The notes beneath the pieces were generated by a model. That model did not search any database. It was not told where the DNA came from and saw only the letters and a program-made list of their open reading frames with translations. A stretch of 47,057 nucleotides of DNA, from the NCBI GenBank assembly GCA_903824295.1, contig CAIJWE010000094.1:1-47057 (forward strand), given 5' to 3'. Position 1 is the first letter of the stretch; each line of letters begins with the position of its first letter. Positions 34,124 to 42,150 of this stretch are shown here, piece by piece. This stretch comes from an uncultured Chlorobiaceae bacterium. GTDB lineage: Bacteria > Bacteroidota > Chlorobiia > Chlorobiales > Chlorobiaceae. The translations under genes and the position numbers were made by a program.

Positions 34124-34441
34124 CTACCTCCTCACTGAATAGTTCTTAATCCATCTCTCTCCATCGGGCTCATAGATTGTAATAATCTTGATCAAGCCCT
34201 CGCCGGTCTCTACTCGCGTGACCTGTATATGAACTGCTCGCCCTGACTGCAAGAATCCCAAAAGAAGGCAACTCGGGGCATACTTATCATCAGGGTAATC
34301 CTCTATAATTTCTACGTTATCTCCAATTTCCCGTATTTCACTTTCACTGATGTTGCGCTCAACAGCTCGTTTGAACGCATGATAACTGAACTCAAATTCG
34401 CCACGCGTCAAATGCTCTCGTATCTCTTCAATAGTTTTCAT
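34124..34441 (-). CDS. DUF4258 toxin-like protein
   Basis: A 105-residue protein with FEFSYHAFKRAVERNISESEI near the start, VEIIEDYPDDKYAPSCLLLG in the middle, and IITIYEPDGERW at the C-terminus. These are the DUF4258 signatures, a RelE/MqsR-like fold thought to act as an mRNA-cleaving toxin. The partner is the YgiT-type antitoxin immediately downstream. Toxicity is inferred from family and context. Confidence 0.8.
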   Translation of the reverse strand: MKTIEEIREHLTRGEFEFSYHAFKRAVERNISESEIREIGDNVEIIEDYPDDKYAPSCLLLGFLQSGRAVHIQVTRVETGEGLIKIITIYEPDGERWIKNYSVRR

Positions 34442-34468
34442 CGTACAATGGCACGAAGTCTGGCTGCT

Positions 34469-34645
34469 TTATAAAATCTGCACCGTTTTCACGTTGTCCT
34501 TCCAGCAAATAGGGCTCCTGCAATTATTGCCTGGAATAAAAGTCAGAATACACAAAAGCCACGACAACAACAATACAGTCACGATGAACGCTTGCTTTGA
34601 ATCATGATTCAGGGCAACACTCTCTTTCACCTGACAACATTTCAT
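34469..34645 (-). CDS. Possible 58-residue single-helix membrane peptide
   Basis: ATG at 34645 begins MKCCQVKESVALNHDSKQ, followed by one hydrophobic helix (AFIVTVLLLSWLLCILTFI) and a Cys-containing tail ending in VQIL. It would be the first gene ahead of the DUF4258-YgiT pair, 27 bases upstream. The shape (short N-terminus, one helix, Cys near the exit) recalls Hok-type peptides, but I see no sequence signature. The same DNA holds the cydA control region, so it may be noncoding. Confidence 0.22.
   Translation of the reverse strand: MKCCQVKESVALNHDSKQAFIVTVLLLSWLLCILTFIPGNNCRSPICWKDNVKTVQIL
34598..34611. promoter_or_regulatory. Perfect 14-base palindrome upstream of cydA
   Basis: TGAATCATGATTCA is a perfect palindrome 96 bases before the cydA start. 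It is preceded by T, giving TTGAATCATGATTCAG. This resembles a CRP/FNR-type site except that the half-sites are two bases too far apart, so FNR binding is doubtful. A dimeric regulator of the oxidase genes could bind here. Confidence 0.35.
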
Positions 34646-34707
34646 AATTCTCGTTACATTCCCCTTATAAGTCAAACAACGATCAGAAAGGAATACAAAA
34701 GGGATTT

Positions 34708-36063
34708 ATGGACACACTTTTTCTTGCGCGCTCCCAGTTTGCCTTCACCTCGATTTTTCACTTCTTCTTTGTCCCGCTGACGCTCGGGCTCTCCATCTTT
34801 ACAGCCATTCTTGAAACGGCCTATGTAAGAACCGGCAAGGAAAAGTATCGCCAACTGACCAAATTCTGGGGCACCCTTTTCCTTATTAACTTTGCGGTCG
34901 GCGTGGTCACCGGCATTGTGATGGAATTTCAGTTCGGCATGAACTGGTCGCACTATGCACGATTTGTCGGCGATATTTTTGGCGTGCCGCTTGCCGTAGA
35001 GACACTCCTCGCCTTTTTCGTTGAATCAACCTTTCTTGGCCTCTGGGTATTCGGATGGGAGAAGCTTCCCAAGGCGCTCCATGCCGCATCAATCTGGATT
35101 GTTGCCTTCGGCTCAACCATGTCGGCTTTCTGGATTCTGGTTGCAAACTCCTTTATGCAGTCCCCCACAGGATACGCAATGGCCGCAAAAGCCACTCGCC
35201 TTGAACTGGTCGATATTATGGCCCTCCTGCTCAACCACAATGTGTGGCAACAGTTTCCCCACGTTCTTGCTGGCGGAATGGTCACCGCAGGATTCTTCGT
35301 CATTGCCATCAGCTCATGGCATCTCGGAAAAGGAACAACAGAGCGAAACGCTTTTGAAGCCTCCCTCAAGTTCGGCGCCATCTTTGCCTTTATCGGCACC
35401 ATCCTGGTCATTCTGGCTGGCCACTCCCAGATGCAAAATCTGCTCAAAACCCAGCCCATGAAAGTTGCCGCGGCTGAAGCGCTGTGGGAGAGCGAAAACC
35501 CTGCAAGCTTCTCCCTCTTCACCATTGGTGATGAAGAAGGGCTCAAGGACGTTTTTTCAATACGGGTACCAAAACTTCTCTCCTTTCTTGCTTACAACTC
35601 CTTTGAGGGTGAAGTGAGGGGAATCAAGAACCTGCAAAAAGAGTACGAAGTTCAGTACGGCCCAGGCAACTACATGCCCTCCATTGTCACCGCTTACTGG
35701 AGTTTCCGGCTGATGGCCGGGTCAGGCGCGCTGATGCTCTTCATCGCTCTCTTGGCCCTCTCAAGGGTGATCAAGGAGAGCTACACCTTTTCTCCGCTGG
35801 TCAGCGCCCTGCTCTTCTGGTCAATGCTCCTGCCCTGGATAGCGAACTCGTCGGGGTGGATTCTTGCGGAGATGGGTCGTCAACCCTGGATTGTGTTTGG
35901 CCTGCTGAAAACTGAACAGGGCATTTCACCCGCAACGGTGGTCAGCAGCACCGAGCTGATGATCTCTCTTGCGCTCTTTGTAACACTCTATGCGGCGCTT
36001 GCCGTGACCGATCTTTTGCTGATGAAAAAGTATGCATCCGCAGGCATCGAAAGGACTGAATAA
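34708..36063 (+). CDS. cydA: Cytochrome bd quinol oxidase subunit I
   Basis: CydA carries hemes b558, b595 and d and oxidises quinol. The 451-residue protein begins LARSQFAFTSIFHFFFVPLT with the heme-ligand His near residue 18. It continues with GIVMEFQFGMNWSHYARFVG, a long membrane core and GWILAEMGRQPWIVFGLLKT. It is shorter than E. coli CydA (522), consistent with the short Q-loop class. An AGAAAGG-type site lies about 20 bases upstream, without a strong Shine-Dalgarno. cydB follows after 177 bases. Confidence 0.96.
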   Translation: MDTLFLARSQFAFTSIFHFFFVPLTLGLSIFTAILETAYVRTGKEKYRQLTKFWGTLFLINFAVGVVTGIVMEFQFGMNWSHYARFVGDIFGVPLAVETLLAFFVESTFLGLWVFGWEKLPKALHAASIWIVAFGSTMSAFWILVANSFMQSPTGYAMAAKATRLELVDIMALLLNHNVWQQFPHVLAGGMVTAGFFVIAISSWHLGKGTTERNAFEASLKFGAIFAFIGTILVILAGHSQMQNLLKTQPMKVAAAEALWESENPASFSLFTIGDEEGLKDVFSIRVPKLLSFLAYNSFEGEVRGIKNLQKEYEVQYGPGNYMPSIVTAYWSFRLMAGSGALMLFIALLALSRVIKESYTFSPLVSALLFWSMLLPWIANSSGWILAEMGRQPWIVFGLLKTEQGISPATVVSSTELMISLALFVTLYAALAVTDLLLMKKYASAGIERTE

Positions 36064-36240
36064 CCTATCGAAAAGAGAAGCCATGAACCTATTGTCCTGA
36101 ACAAGTATTTTTTCTGCAACCATTTTAACACTGCTCAAGGGAAGCTCCATTGCTTGCTGGAAGAAAATCGTGGCCGCACAGGGCAAACCCCTGAAAATGA
36201 GCATACTCAGAACTAACCTGTAAAAGGGAGCATTACAACG

Positions 36241-37254
36241 ATGGATTTACAAACACTCTGGTTCATAGTCATCGCATTTCTCTTCACCGGCTTTTTTGTG
36301 CTCGAAGGGTTTGATTTCGGTGTCGGAATTCTGCTCCCCTTCATAGGCTGCGACGACCGTGAACGCCGCACCGTCATCAACACCATCGGCCCCTTCTGGG
36401 ACGGTAATGAGGTGTGGCTGATCGCCGCCGTCAGTGGGATGTTTGCCGCATTTCCTGACTGGTACGCCACCCTCTTCAGCGCCATCTATCTGCCGGTCGT
36501 GATCATGATTATGGCCCTTATTTTCCGCGGTGTCGCCTTTGAGTTCCGCAGCAAGCATGACAATCCGGCATATCGTCGGTTCTGGGACTGGAGCATTTTC
36601 GGGGGAAGCGTTATCCCTGCGCTGCTTTGGGGCATGGCCCTCGCCAATTTCATTCGGGGAGTACCCGTTGACAGCTCCATGAATTATACCGGCGGTATTC
36701 TGAACCTCATAAACCCCTACGCCCTGCTCTGCGGAATAACCTCATTGCTGATTTTCACCCTCCACGGCGCCATCTTTCTTGCCCTCAAAACCACCGAATC
36801 CCTCCAGAAAAAAGCGATGAACTTCGCCAAAAAGCTCTGGGCTCCGGCAACACTCCTTTGCATCCTCTTCATGGCCTTTTCCGGCACTGAAACTGACCTC
36901 GTCACTCATCTCGGCATCAATCCTGGCACCATTCCAGTCTTCAGTGTGCTGGCCCTCGTCTCAGTAATCTTTCTGCTGCAAAAAAACGCCGCAGGCTGGG
37001 CTTTTGTTATGACCTCTGTCGCCATAGCCTTCTCCACCATCACCATATTCATGGGGCTCTACCCTCGCCTGCTTGTTTCGAGCCTCAACGCAGCATGGAG
37101 CCTTACCATCTACAACAGCTCAGCATCTGACTACTCCCTCGGCCTTGTCTCCATGGTCGCCCTGATTTTCATTCCGATAATGATACTTTACCAGGGATGG
37201 AGCTACCGGGTTTTCCGCCAGAGAATTTCGGTGGATTCAGAACTTGAATACTGA
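36241..37254 (+). CDS. cydB: Cytochrome bd quinol oxidase subunit II
   Basis: A 337-residue CydB with eight or nine predicted helices. Motifs are FFVLEGFDFGVGILLPFIG, TIGPFWDGNEVWLIAAVSGMF and FRGVAFEFRSKHDNPAYRRFWD, all canonical. GGGAG precedes the ATG. The 177-base gap after cydA holds no gene that I can support, only a stop-to-stop frame without a start. No cydX-like ORF was found after it. Confidence 0.96.
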   Translation: MDLQTLWFIVIAFLFTGFFVLEGFDFGVGILLPFIGCDDRERRTVINTIGPFWDGNEVWLIAAVSGMFAAFPDWYATLFSAIYLPVVIMIMALIFRGVAFEFRSKHDNPAYRRFWDWSIFGGSVIPALLWGMALANFIRGVPVDSSMNYTGGILNLINPYALLCGITSLLIFTLHGAIFLALKTTESLQKKAMNFAKKLWAPATLLCILFMAFSGTETDLVTHLGINPGTIPVFSVLALVSVIFLLQKNAAGWAFVMTSVAIAFSTITIFMGLYPRLLVSSLNAAWSLTIYNSSASDYSLGLVSMVALIFIPIMILYQGWSYRVFRQRISVDSELEY

Positions 37255-37370
37255 TGAACAATGGAATATGAAGTCGTAACAATTGTCAATTAAAATCAGC
37301 AAATAATGTACGATCGGATATTTTATTCGACTCAACATCTCATATTTTTCACTATATTTTTCCTTTAGCA

Positions 37371-37422
37371 GTCAGAGAAGGCTTTTCTGTTGGTTACTCC
37401 AACTGCCGTCTGACGTTCTCTG
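37371..37422 (+). promoter_or_regulatory. Leader structure with two exclusive pairings before ccoN
   Basis: GTTGG/CCAAC (37389-37403) forms the inner hairpin, and GGC/GCC extends it. The outer arm can pair two ways: GTCAGA (37371-37376) with TCTGAC (37409-37414), or CAGAGAA (37373-37379) with TTCTCTG (37416-37422). The two left arms overlap, so the helices exclude each other. It lies 35 bases before the ccoN start in a 202-base interval that must also hold the promoter. Confidence 0.4.
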
Positions 37423-37456
37423 TTTATTTTCCTTAAAAAATGATCCGGAGGAAGGG

Positions 37457-38848
37457 ATGAGCGAAGCAGGGTACAATTACAAAATAGTCCGCGGTTTTGC
37501 CTTTTCAGCGCTCTTCTGGCTTGTCATTGGTCTGGTGGTGGGGCTCTGGATGGCGTTTGAAATGTTCTATCCTGCGCTGAATCTGACACCATGGCTCAGC
37601 TTCGGGCGTCTTCGGGTTGTTCATACCAACGGGCTTGGGCTCGGGTTTGCCCTCGCGGCTATTTTTTCGACATCATACTATATTCTGCAACGCCTTAACA
37701 GGGTAGCGCTTCCCTTTCCCCGCCTTGCCCAAGCGCATCTCTACCTCTTCAATGCGGCAATAGCCTTGGCGGCCCTGAGCCTCTTTGCCGGCATGAATAC
37801 CACAAAAGAGTATGCCGAACTTGAATGGCCTCTTGATATCGGTGTCGTGATCTTGTGGGTCATGTTTGCCATCAATGTCTTTGGCACGCTGATCAAACGC
37901 CAGGAAAAACAGATGTACATCTCACTGTGGTACATCATAGCCATGACGGTGGCTATTGCCATCCTCTATATTGTCAACAACCTTGAAATTCCCGTCAACC
38001 TCTTCAAGTCCTACTCGATCTATGCGGGAGCCAACGATGCCAATGTCGAGTGGTGGTACGGTCACAACATCGTGGGCTTCATCTTTACGGTGCCGATACT
38101 GGCGATGTTCTACTATTTTCTTCCCAAAGCAACAGGCCTTCCCATTTACAGCCACCGCCTCTCCATCGTCTCTTTCTGGGCACTGAACTTTGCCTACCTC
38201 TGGACAGGAGCACACCACCTCATGCTGACCCCCCTGCCGGAATGGATTCAGACCGTCGCGATGGCTTTCAGCATCTTTCTGATTGCCCCCTCATGGGGTT
38301 CGGTGGTTAACGGTTATTATACGCTTCAGGGAAACTGGGATCAGATGCGCAGCAATTATCTTGTCAAATTTTTCATTGCCGGCATCACTTTTTACGGGCT
38401 TCAGACCATCCAGGGGCCGCTTCAGGGATTACGGACGCTTAACGCATTTTTCCACTATACCGACTGGGTTGTCGGCCATGTGCACATGGGAACAATGGGA
38501 TGGGTTACCATGGTCGTTGCCGCATCATTCTACTACATGATTCCGCATATTACCAATACCGAGATCTACAGCATCAAGCTTGCCAACATTCAGTTCTGGC
38601 TGACTCTCTTCGGCCAGGTGATATGGACTGCCACCATGTGGATTGCGGGCATCCAGCAGGGTGCCATGTGGAAAGCCACGAACCCCGACGGTTCGCTGAT
38701 GTACAATTTTCTTGATACCGTCTCGTCTCTCTACCCATACTACCAACTGCGATTTGCGGCAGGGCTTATTTTCTTTATCGGCATACTGATTTTTGTCTGG
38801 AATCTGATCATGACGGTCAGAAAGCAACCTCGCCCAGTTGAAGCATAA
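37457..38848 (+). CDS. ccoN: cbb3-type cytochrome c oxidase subunit I
   Basis: CcoN is the heme-copper catalytic subunit. The 463-residue protein has about twelve helices. RVVHTNGLGLGF carries a heme b ligand, WWYGHNIVGFIFTVP gives the CuB His and the crosslinked Tyr region, TGAHHLML the CuB His pair, and DWVVGHVHMGTMGW the high-spin and low-spin heme ligands. CGGAGG precedes the ATG. It opens the operon ccoN-O-Q-P-G-H and the downstream assembly genes. Confidence 0.97.
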   Translation: MSEAGYNYKIVRGFAFSALFWLVIGLVVGLWMAFEMFYPALNLTPWLSFGRLRVVHTNGLGLGFALAAIFSTSYYILQRLNRVALPFPRLAQAHLYLFNAAIALAALSLFAGMNTTKEYAELEWPLDIGVVILWVMFAINVFGTLIKRQEKQMYISLWYIIAMTVAIAILYIVNNLEIPVNLFKSYSIYAGANDANVEWWYGHNIVGFIFTVPILAMFYYFLPKATGLPIYSHRLSIVSFWALNFAYLWTGAHHLMLTPLPEWIQTVAMAFSIFLIAPSWGSVVNGYYTLQGNWDQMRSNYLVKFFIAGITFYGLQTIQGPLQGLRTLNAFFHYTDWVVGHVHMGTMGWVTMVVAASFYYMIPHITNTEIYSIKLANIQFWLTLFGQVIWTATMWIAGIQQGAMWKATNPDGSLMYNFLDTVSSLYPYYQLRFAAGLIFFIGILIFVWNLIMTVRKQPRPVEA

Positions 38849-38877
38849 CCGACTCATAACAAACAGGAGCTGCCATC

Positions 38878-39549
38878 ATGGGGATCACTTCAAAACCGGT
38901 TGTTTTTGCTGTTCTTTCAGCCGCGGTCATCCTGATCGGGACCACGGTAACTGTCTTTATTCCTCTTTTCATGCCCTCTACACAGCCGATCAGCTCATCC
39001 ATAAAGCCCTACACAGCGGTTGAACAGGAGGGGCGCGACATCTATATGCGTGAGGGGTGCAACAACTGCCACACCCAAACCGTAAGACCTCTGAGAACCG
39101 AGGTGCTGCGGTACGGCGAATACTCAAAACCGGAAGAGTTTGCCTACGACCGCCCCTTCCTCTGGGGTTCCCGCCGTACCGGGCCTGATTTGAACCGAGT
39201 CGGAGGAAAGTATCCCGACTCCTGGCACTATACCCATTTGATGAGCCCGCAGGGAATGTTCGAAAAATCCAACATGCCCCCTTACGCTTGGCTTGCAAAG
39301 AGCAAGCTTGATACTGGCTACTCATACAAAAAATGCTCAGTACTCGGCTATGGCTATTCAAAAAGCGATGTTGAGCTGCAGATTGGCCAATACCAGGCAA
39401 CCGTGACCGATGGCGCCTATCCATCAAAAGTGAGCCGTGACAAAGTAACACCGCCGGAACTGCGCAAGGAGCTCACCGAGATGGACGCGCTGATTGCATA
39501 CCTTCAGAAGTTGGGACGGGATGTCAAACAGATGGAGGCCAAAAAATGA
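38878..39549 (+). CDS. ccoO: cbb3 oxidase monoheme subunit II
   Basis: A 223-residue membrane-anchored cytochrome c. One N-terminal helix (about residues 9-32) is followed by the heme motif C61-N-N-C64-H65, TQTVRPLRTEVLRYGEYSKP, and a distal Met in the SPQGMFEKSNMPPYAWL segment. This is a normal CcoO. Its stop overlaps the ccoQ start (ATGA). Confidence 0.97.
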   Translation: MGITSKPVVFAVLSAAVILIGTTVTVFIPLFMPSTQPISSSIKPYTAVEQEGRDIYMREGCNNCHTQTVRPLRTEVLRYGEYSKPEEFAYDRPFLWGSRRTGPDLNRVGGKYPDSWHYTHLMSPQGMFEKSNMPPYAWLAKSKLDTGYSYKKCSVLGYGYSKSDVELQIGQYQATVTDGAYPSKVSRDKVTPPELRKELTEMDALIAYLQKLGRDVKQMEAKK

Positions 39550-39689
39550 CACTTTCAGGCTTGGCATACCTCCTCTTTACCATGCTTCTCGCTGTCGTTA
39601 TGGGAGGAATAATTGTTTATTACTACAATCCCGGGCGAAAAGAGACGATTGAAGAGCCAAAACGCAGAATGCTCGATGAAGAGCAATGA
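39546..39689 (+). CDS. ccoQ: Small cbb3 subunit CcoQ
   Basis: A 47-residue protein too short for most gene finders. One helix (residues 4-26, GLAYLLFTMLLAVVMGGIIV) is followed by YYYNPGRKETIEEPKRR, the classic CcoQ/FixQ layout. It sits between ccoO (four-base overlap) and ccoP. It probably stabilises CcoP in the complex. Confidence 0.88.
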   Translation: MTLSGLAYLLFTMLLAVVMGGIIVYYYNPGRKETIEEPKRRMLDEEQ

Positions 39690-39719
39690 ATAACCGAAAT
39701 CCGCCAAAAGGAGAGATCT

Positions 39720-40181
39720 ATGTATGAAACCCAGGAACCCCAGGATGGCCATGGTAAAATCCCCAAAGGGTGGCTGCTCTTTTTTTTCGGGGGAATTATT
39801 TTTCTGATAGGCTATATCGCCTCTTACACACCGGCCATTTCCGGCTGGTCGTTCTACAAGGAGTATGAAAAGGAGATGGCGGCGGCGGCAAAAACAGAGA
39901 AACCGGTTGTCATGAAGGAGTATTCCGACGACAAGGAAGCAATTCATGAGGGTAAGGAGATTTTTGCGAACACCTGTGCCCCGTGCCACAACGCTGATGC
40001 AACAGGCGGAATCGGCCCCAGTCTGACCGCACCCACACTCAAATACGGCTCTACCCAAAAGGATCTCTACGAAAGCGTGACCAACGGCCGCCCAAACGGA
40101 ATGCCATCATTCCTTCCGCAGATTGGCGCAGAGAAAATCAGCAAGGTAATAGCCTTTCTGGAAACCCTTAGAAAAAAATAA
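39720..40181 (+). CDS. ccoP: Short monoheme CcoP-like subunit III
   Basis: A 153-residue protein with the CcoP N-terminus: GHGKIPKGWLLFFFGGIIF, one helix, then an ISGWSFYKEYEKEM linker. It has a single heme site C86-A-P-C89-H90 and a distal Met in NGMPSF. Classical CcoP has two helices, or one helix and two heme domains, at about 290-310 residues. Here one cytochrome domain is absent, so electron entry must use a single c heme. The reading frame is intact and ends normally. Confidence 0.9.
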   Translation: MYETQEPQDGHGKIPKGWLLFFFGGIIFLIGYIASYTPAISGWSFYKEYEKEMAAAAKTEKPVVMKEYSDDKEAIHEGKEIFANTCAPCHNADATGGIGPSLTAPTLKYGSTQKDLYESVTNGRPNGMPSFLPQIGAEKISKVIAFLETLRKK

Positions 40182-40208
40182 TTTCCACCAATTCCGGAGT
40201 TTGCCATT

Positions 40209-41315
40209 GTGTGGAGAACATACAGAAGAACCGTTGAAATCCTGCAGGCCGTTATCGTAACCGGCCTGCCGTTTCTTTTTATAAACGGCGAAAGCGCATT
40301 CCGGTTTGACATTCCGACCCTCAAGCTTCATCTTTTTGGATCAGTTCTATGGATGCGGGAATTTTATCTCATTCTTGCCGCATCCCTTTTTTTTCTGCTT
40401 TTCATTGCCTTTGTTACCATCACCCTGGGACGAGTCTGGTGTGGCTGGTTCTGCCCCCAGACCGTCCTGCTTGACCTGAATGAAAGTATCGCAAGCATAG
40501 TCGGGAAAAAGTACAGAAAACCTTTGCAGAAACTCATACTGATCCCGCTCTCTGCACTGGTGTCAGTCACCATGATCTGCTATTTCGTCCCGCCTGCGGA
40601 GACCTTCAAAACCATCTTTGTTGCACCGACCATCACTGCATTTTTCCTTGTTCTCTGGCTGCTGGTCTACCTTGAACTGGCTTTTCTCGGAAGAAACTTC
40701 TGTATATCGATCTGCCCCTACGCCATGTTGCAGAATCTGCTGTTCGACAAGGATACCCTTGTGATCGAGTATGATGTTTCCCGGGATGCGACCTGCATGA
40801 AATGCGATGCATGCGTCAAGGTATGCCCTGTCGGCATCGACATCAAAAAAGGATTAAGCTCAGCCTGCATTGCCTGCGCAGAATGCATCGACGCCTGCAG
40901 GAGTATGACGGCGAAGAGAGGTATGCTTCCCTTCCCGAATTACAAGGGGAGGATGCTGCGCCCGAAAACATACTGGCTTGGTGGCGCAACCGCAATTGCC
41001 GGAATCGCCCTTATTCTGCTGATCTGGAGTCGTCCGGCGGTTGATTTTCTTGTCATCCGCGACAATGCTCCGCTGCCACCGGGTCTGAACCGTTATGCAT
41101 ACACCATCCATAACAACAGCGGAGAAAAACGGGCACTTGAACTCTCCTCATCTGACAACGGCGTTATTCTTATTGGCGAGCAAACCCTTCTGTTGCAGCC
41201 ATTTTCAGCCATTCATGGAAGTATCCTGGTTAAATCGAAGGGCAAACGGGAGCATCTCCATCTCAGGATCTCCGGGAATGGCATTGTCATCAACAGGGAA
41301 ACCGCTTTTCTATGA
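40209..41315 (+). CDS. ccoG: Cytochrome oxidase accessory iron-sulfur protein
   Basis: CcoG (FixG/RdxA) is linked to copper delivery to cbb3 oxidase. The 368-residue protein has helices at the N-terminus, WCGWFCPQTV and FCISICPYAMLQ. Two ferredoxin motifs follow (CMKCDACVKVCPVG and CIACAECIDAC), then a helix and a C-terminal IG-like domain. The start is GTG 40209, with GGAG nine bases upstream. It is shorter than typical CcoG (about 470), mainly in the C-terminal region. Confidence 0.93.
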   Translation: MWRTYRRTVEILQAVIVTGLPFLFINGESAFRFDIPTLKLHLFGSVLWMREFYLILAASLFFLLFIAFVTITLGRVWCGWFCPQTVLLDLNESIASIVGKKYRKPLQKLILIPLSALVSVTMICYFVPPAETFKTIFVAPTITAFFLVLWLLVYLELAFLGRNFCISICPYAMLQNLLFDKDTLVIEYDVSRDATCMKCDACVKVCPVGIDIKKGLSSACIACAECIDACRSMTAKRGMLPFPNYKGRMLRPKTYWLGGATAIAGIALILLIWSRPAVDFLVIRDNAPLPPGLNRYAYTIHNNSGEKRALELSSSDNGVILIGEQTLLLQPFSAIHGSILVKSKGKREHLHLRISGNGIVINRETAFL

Positions 41316-41752
41316 AGCTCTTTTTCTACATCATCTATCCGCTTTTTTTCTTTGCCATGGGCTGCGGCATCTATGTGGCCTTCAGGAATGCCGAAGGGCT
41401 GGTCGACAACAACTATTATGAAAACAGCACGCGCTATTTTCAGGCAAAAGCCAATGAGGAGAGACGCGGTATTGAGGTGAGCAAACCTGATTCGCTCAAA
41501 AAGGGATACAACGACATCCGTATCAAGGCAACAACTCATGGAAAACCGCTCGAAAAAGCCGTGCTCTCTCTCTTCACAGGCAACCTCTCGACCACCGGTT
41601 ACGACTCTACCATAACCATGAAGGAAATCTCTCCCGGCCTCTATCAAGCGACCCCAACCATTCCCTTCAAAGGGGTCTGGCTTGCAAAAGTTGACCTCAA
41701 GCAGCAACAACAACTCATAACCACAAAAAAATGGTTTTTCAACGTACAATAG
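41312..41752 (+). CDS. ccoH: CcoH/FixH-type assembly protein
   Basis: A 146-residue protein with one N-terminal helix (LFFYIIYPLFFFAMGCGIYV). Next is NAEGLVDNNYYENSTRYFQ, the conserved FixH stretch, then a beta-rich extracytoplasmic domain ending KKWFFNVQ. CcoH stabilises cbb3 during assembly. The start overlaps the ccoG stop by four bases. Confidence 0.85.
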   Translation: MKLFFYIIYPLFFFAMGCGIYVAFRNAEGLVDNNYYENSTRYFQAKANEERRGIEVSKPDSLKKGYNDIRIKATTHGKPLEKAVLSLFTGNLSTTGYDSTITMKEISPGLYQATPTIPFKGVWLAKVDLKQQQQLITTKKWFFNVQ

Positions 41753-42150
41753 TTTCACTGGCGCTCTTCGCCTCCATGCTGATTGCAGGGAGCACACTCA
41801 GCGCAAACCCTGTGGATAACACTATCCATGAAAAAGCCTGCACTATCACGTCAGGCAGCTATACCGTAACGCTGAATATTGATCCAAAGCCGGTCAAGCA
41901 CATGAAAGAGCTCACCTTCAGCGTGACGGTATCACCATGCGACAAGCTGCCCGCCAGCCTGCTCCTTGACCTTTCCATGCCGGGAATGGCGATGGGCAAA
42001 AATCAGGTGACGCTTGTCAAAAAGAGCGCCTGCACGTACGAAGGAAACGGAATCATTGTCCGCTGCATGAGTGGCCGGACACTCTGGCAGGCAACTATTC
42101 TCTCTGATGAGCTGAACAATCCCGCTTTTACCTTCAATGTCAGGGAATAA
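41731..42150 (+). CDS. Second FixH/YtkA-like periplasmic protein
   Basis: A 139-residue protein with a signal peptide (IVSLALFASMLIAGSTLSA) and a beta-sandwich domain like YtkA or the FixH periplasmic part: LTFSVTVSPCDKLPASLLLD, then LSMPGMAMGKNQVTL. The Met-rich MPGMAMG and three or four cysteines could bind copper, which is a guess. It overlaps ccoH by 22 bases and ccoI by 14, so it is firmly in the operon. Two successive FixH-type genes are unusual. Confidence 0.7.
   Translation: MVFQRTIVSLALFASMLIAGSTLSANPVDNTIHEKACTITSGSYTVTLNIDPKPVKHMKELTFSVTVSPCDKLPASLLLDLSMPGMAMGKNQVTLVKKSACTYEGNGIIVRCMSGRTLWQATILSDELNNPAFTFNVRE

Noticed and set aside
34598-34611. FNR site upstream of cydA
   Set aside because: The half-sites TTGA and TCAG are eight bases apart instead of six, so I report only an unassigned palindrome.
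34469-34645. Hok-type toxin
   Set aside because: The peptide has the general shape but none of the conserved Hok residues. Kept only as a low-confidence ORF.
36064-36240. Possible small gene between cydA and cydB
   Set aside because: One 39-codon stop-to-stop frame exists but has no start codon or ribosome site. No family resemblance was seen.
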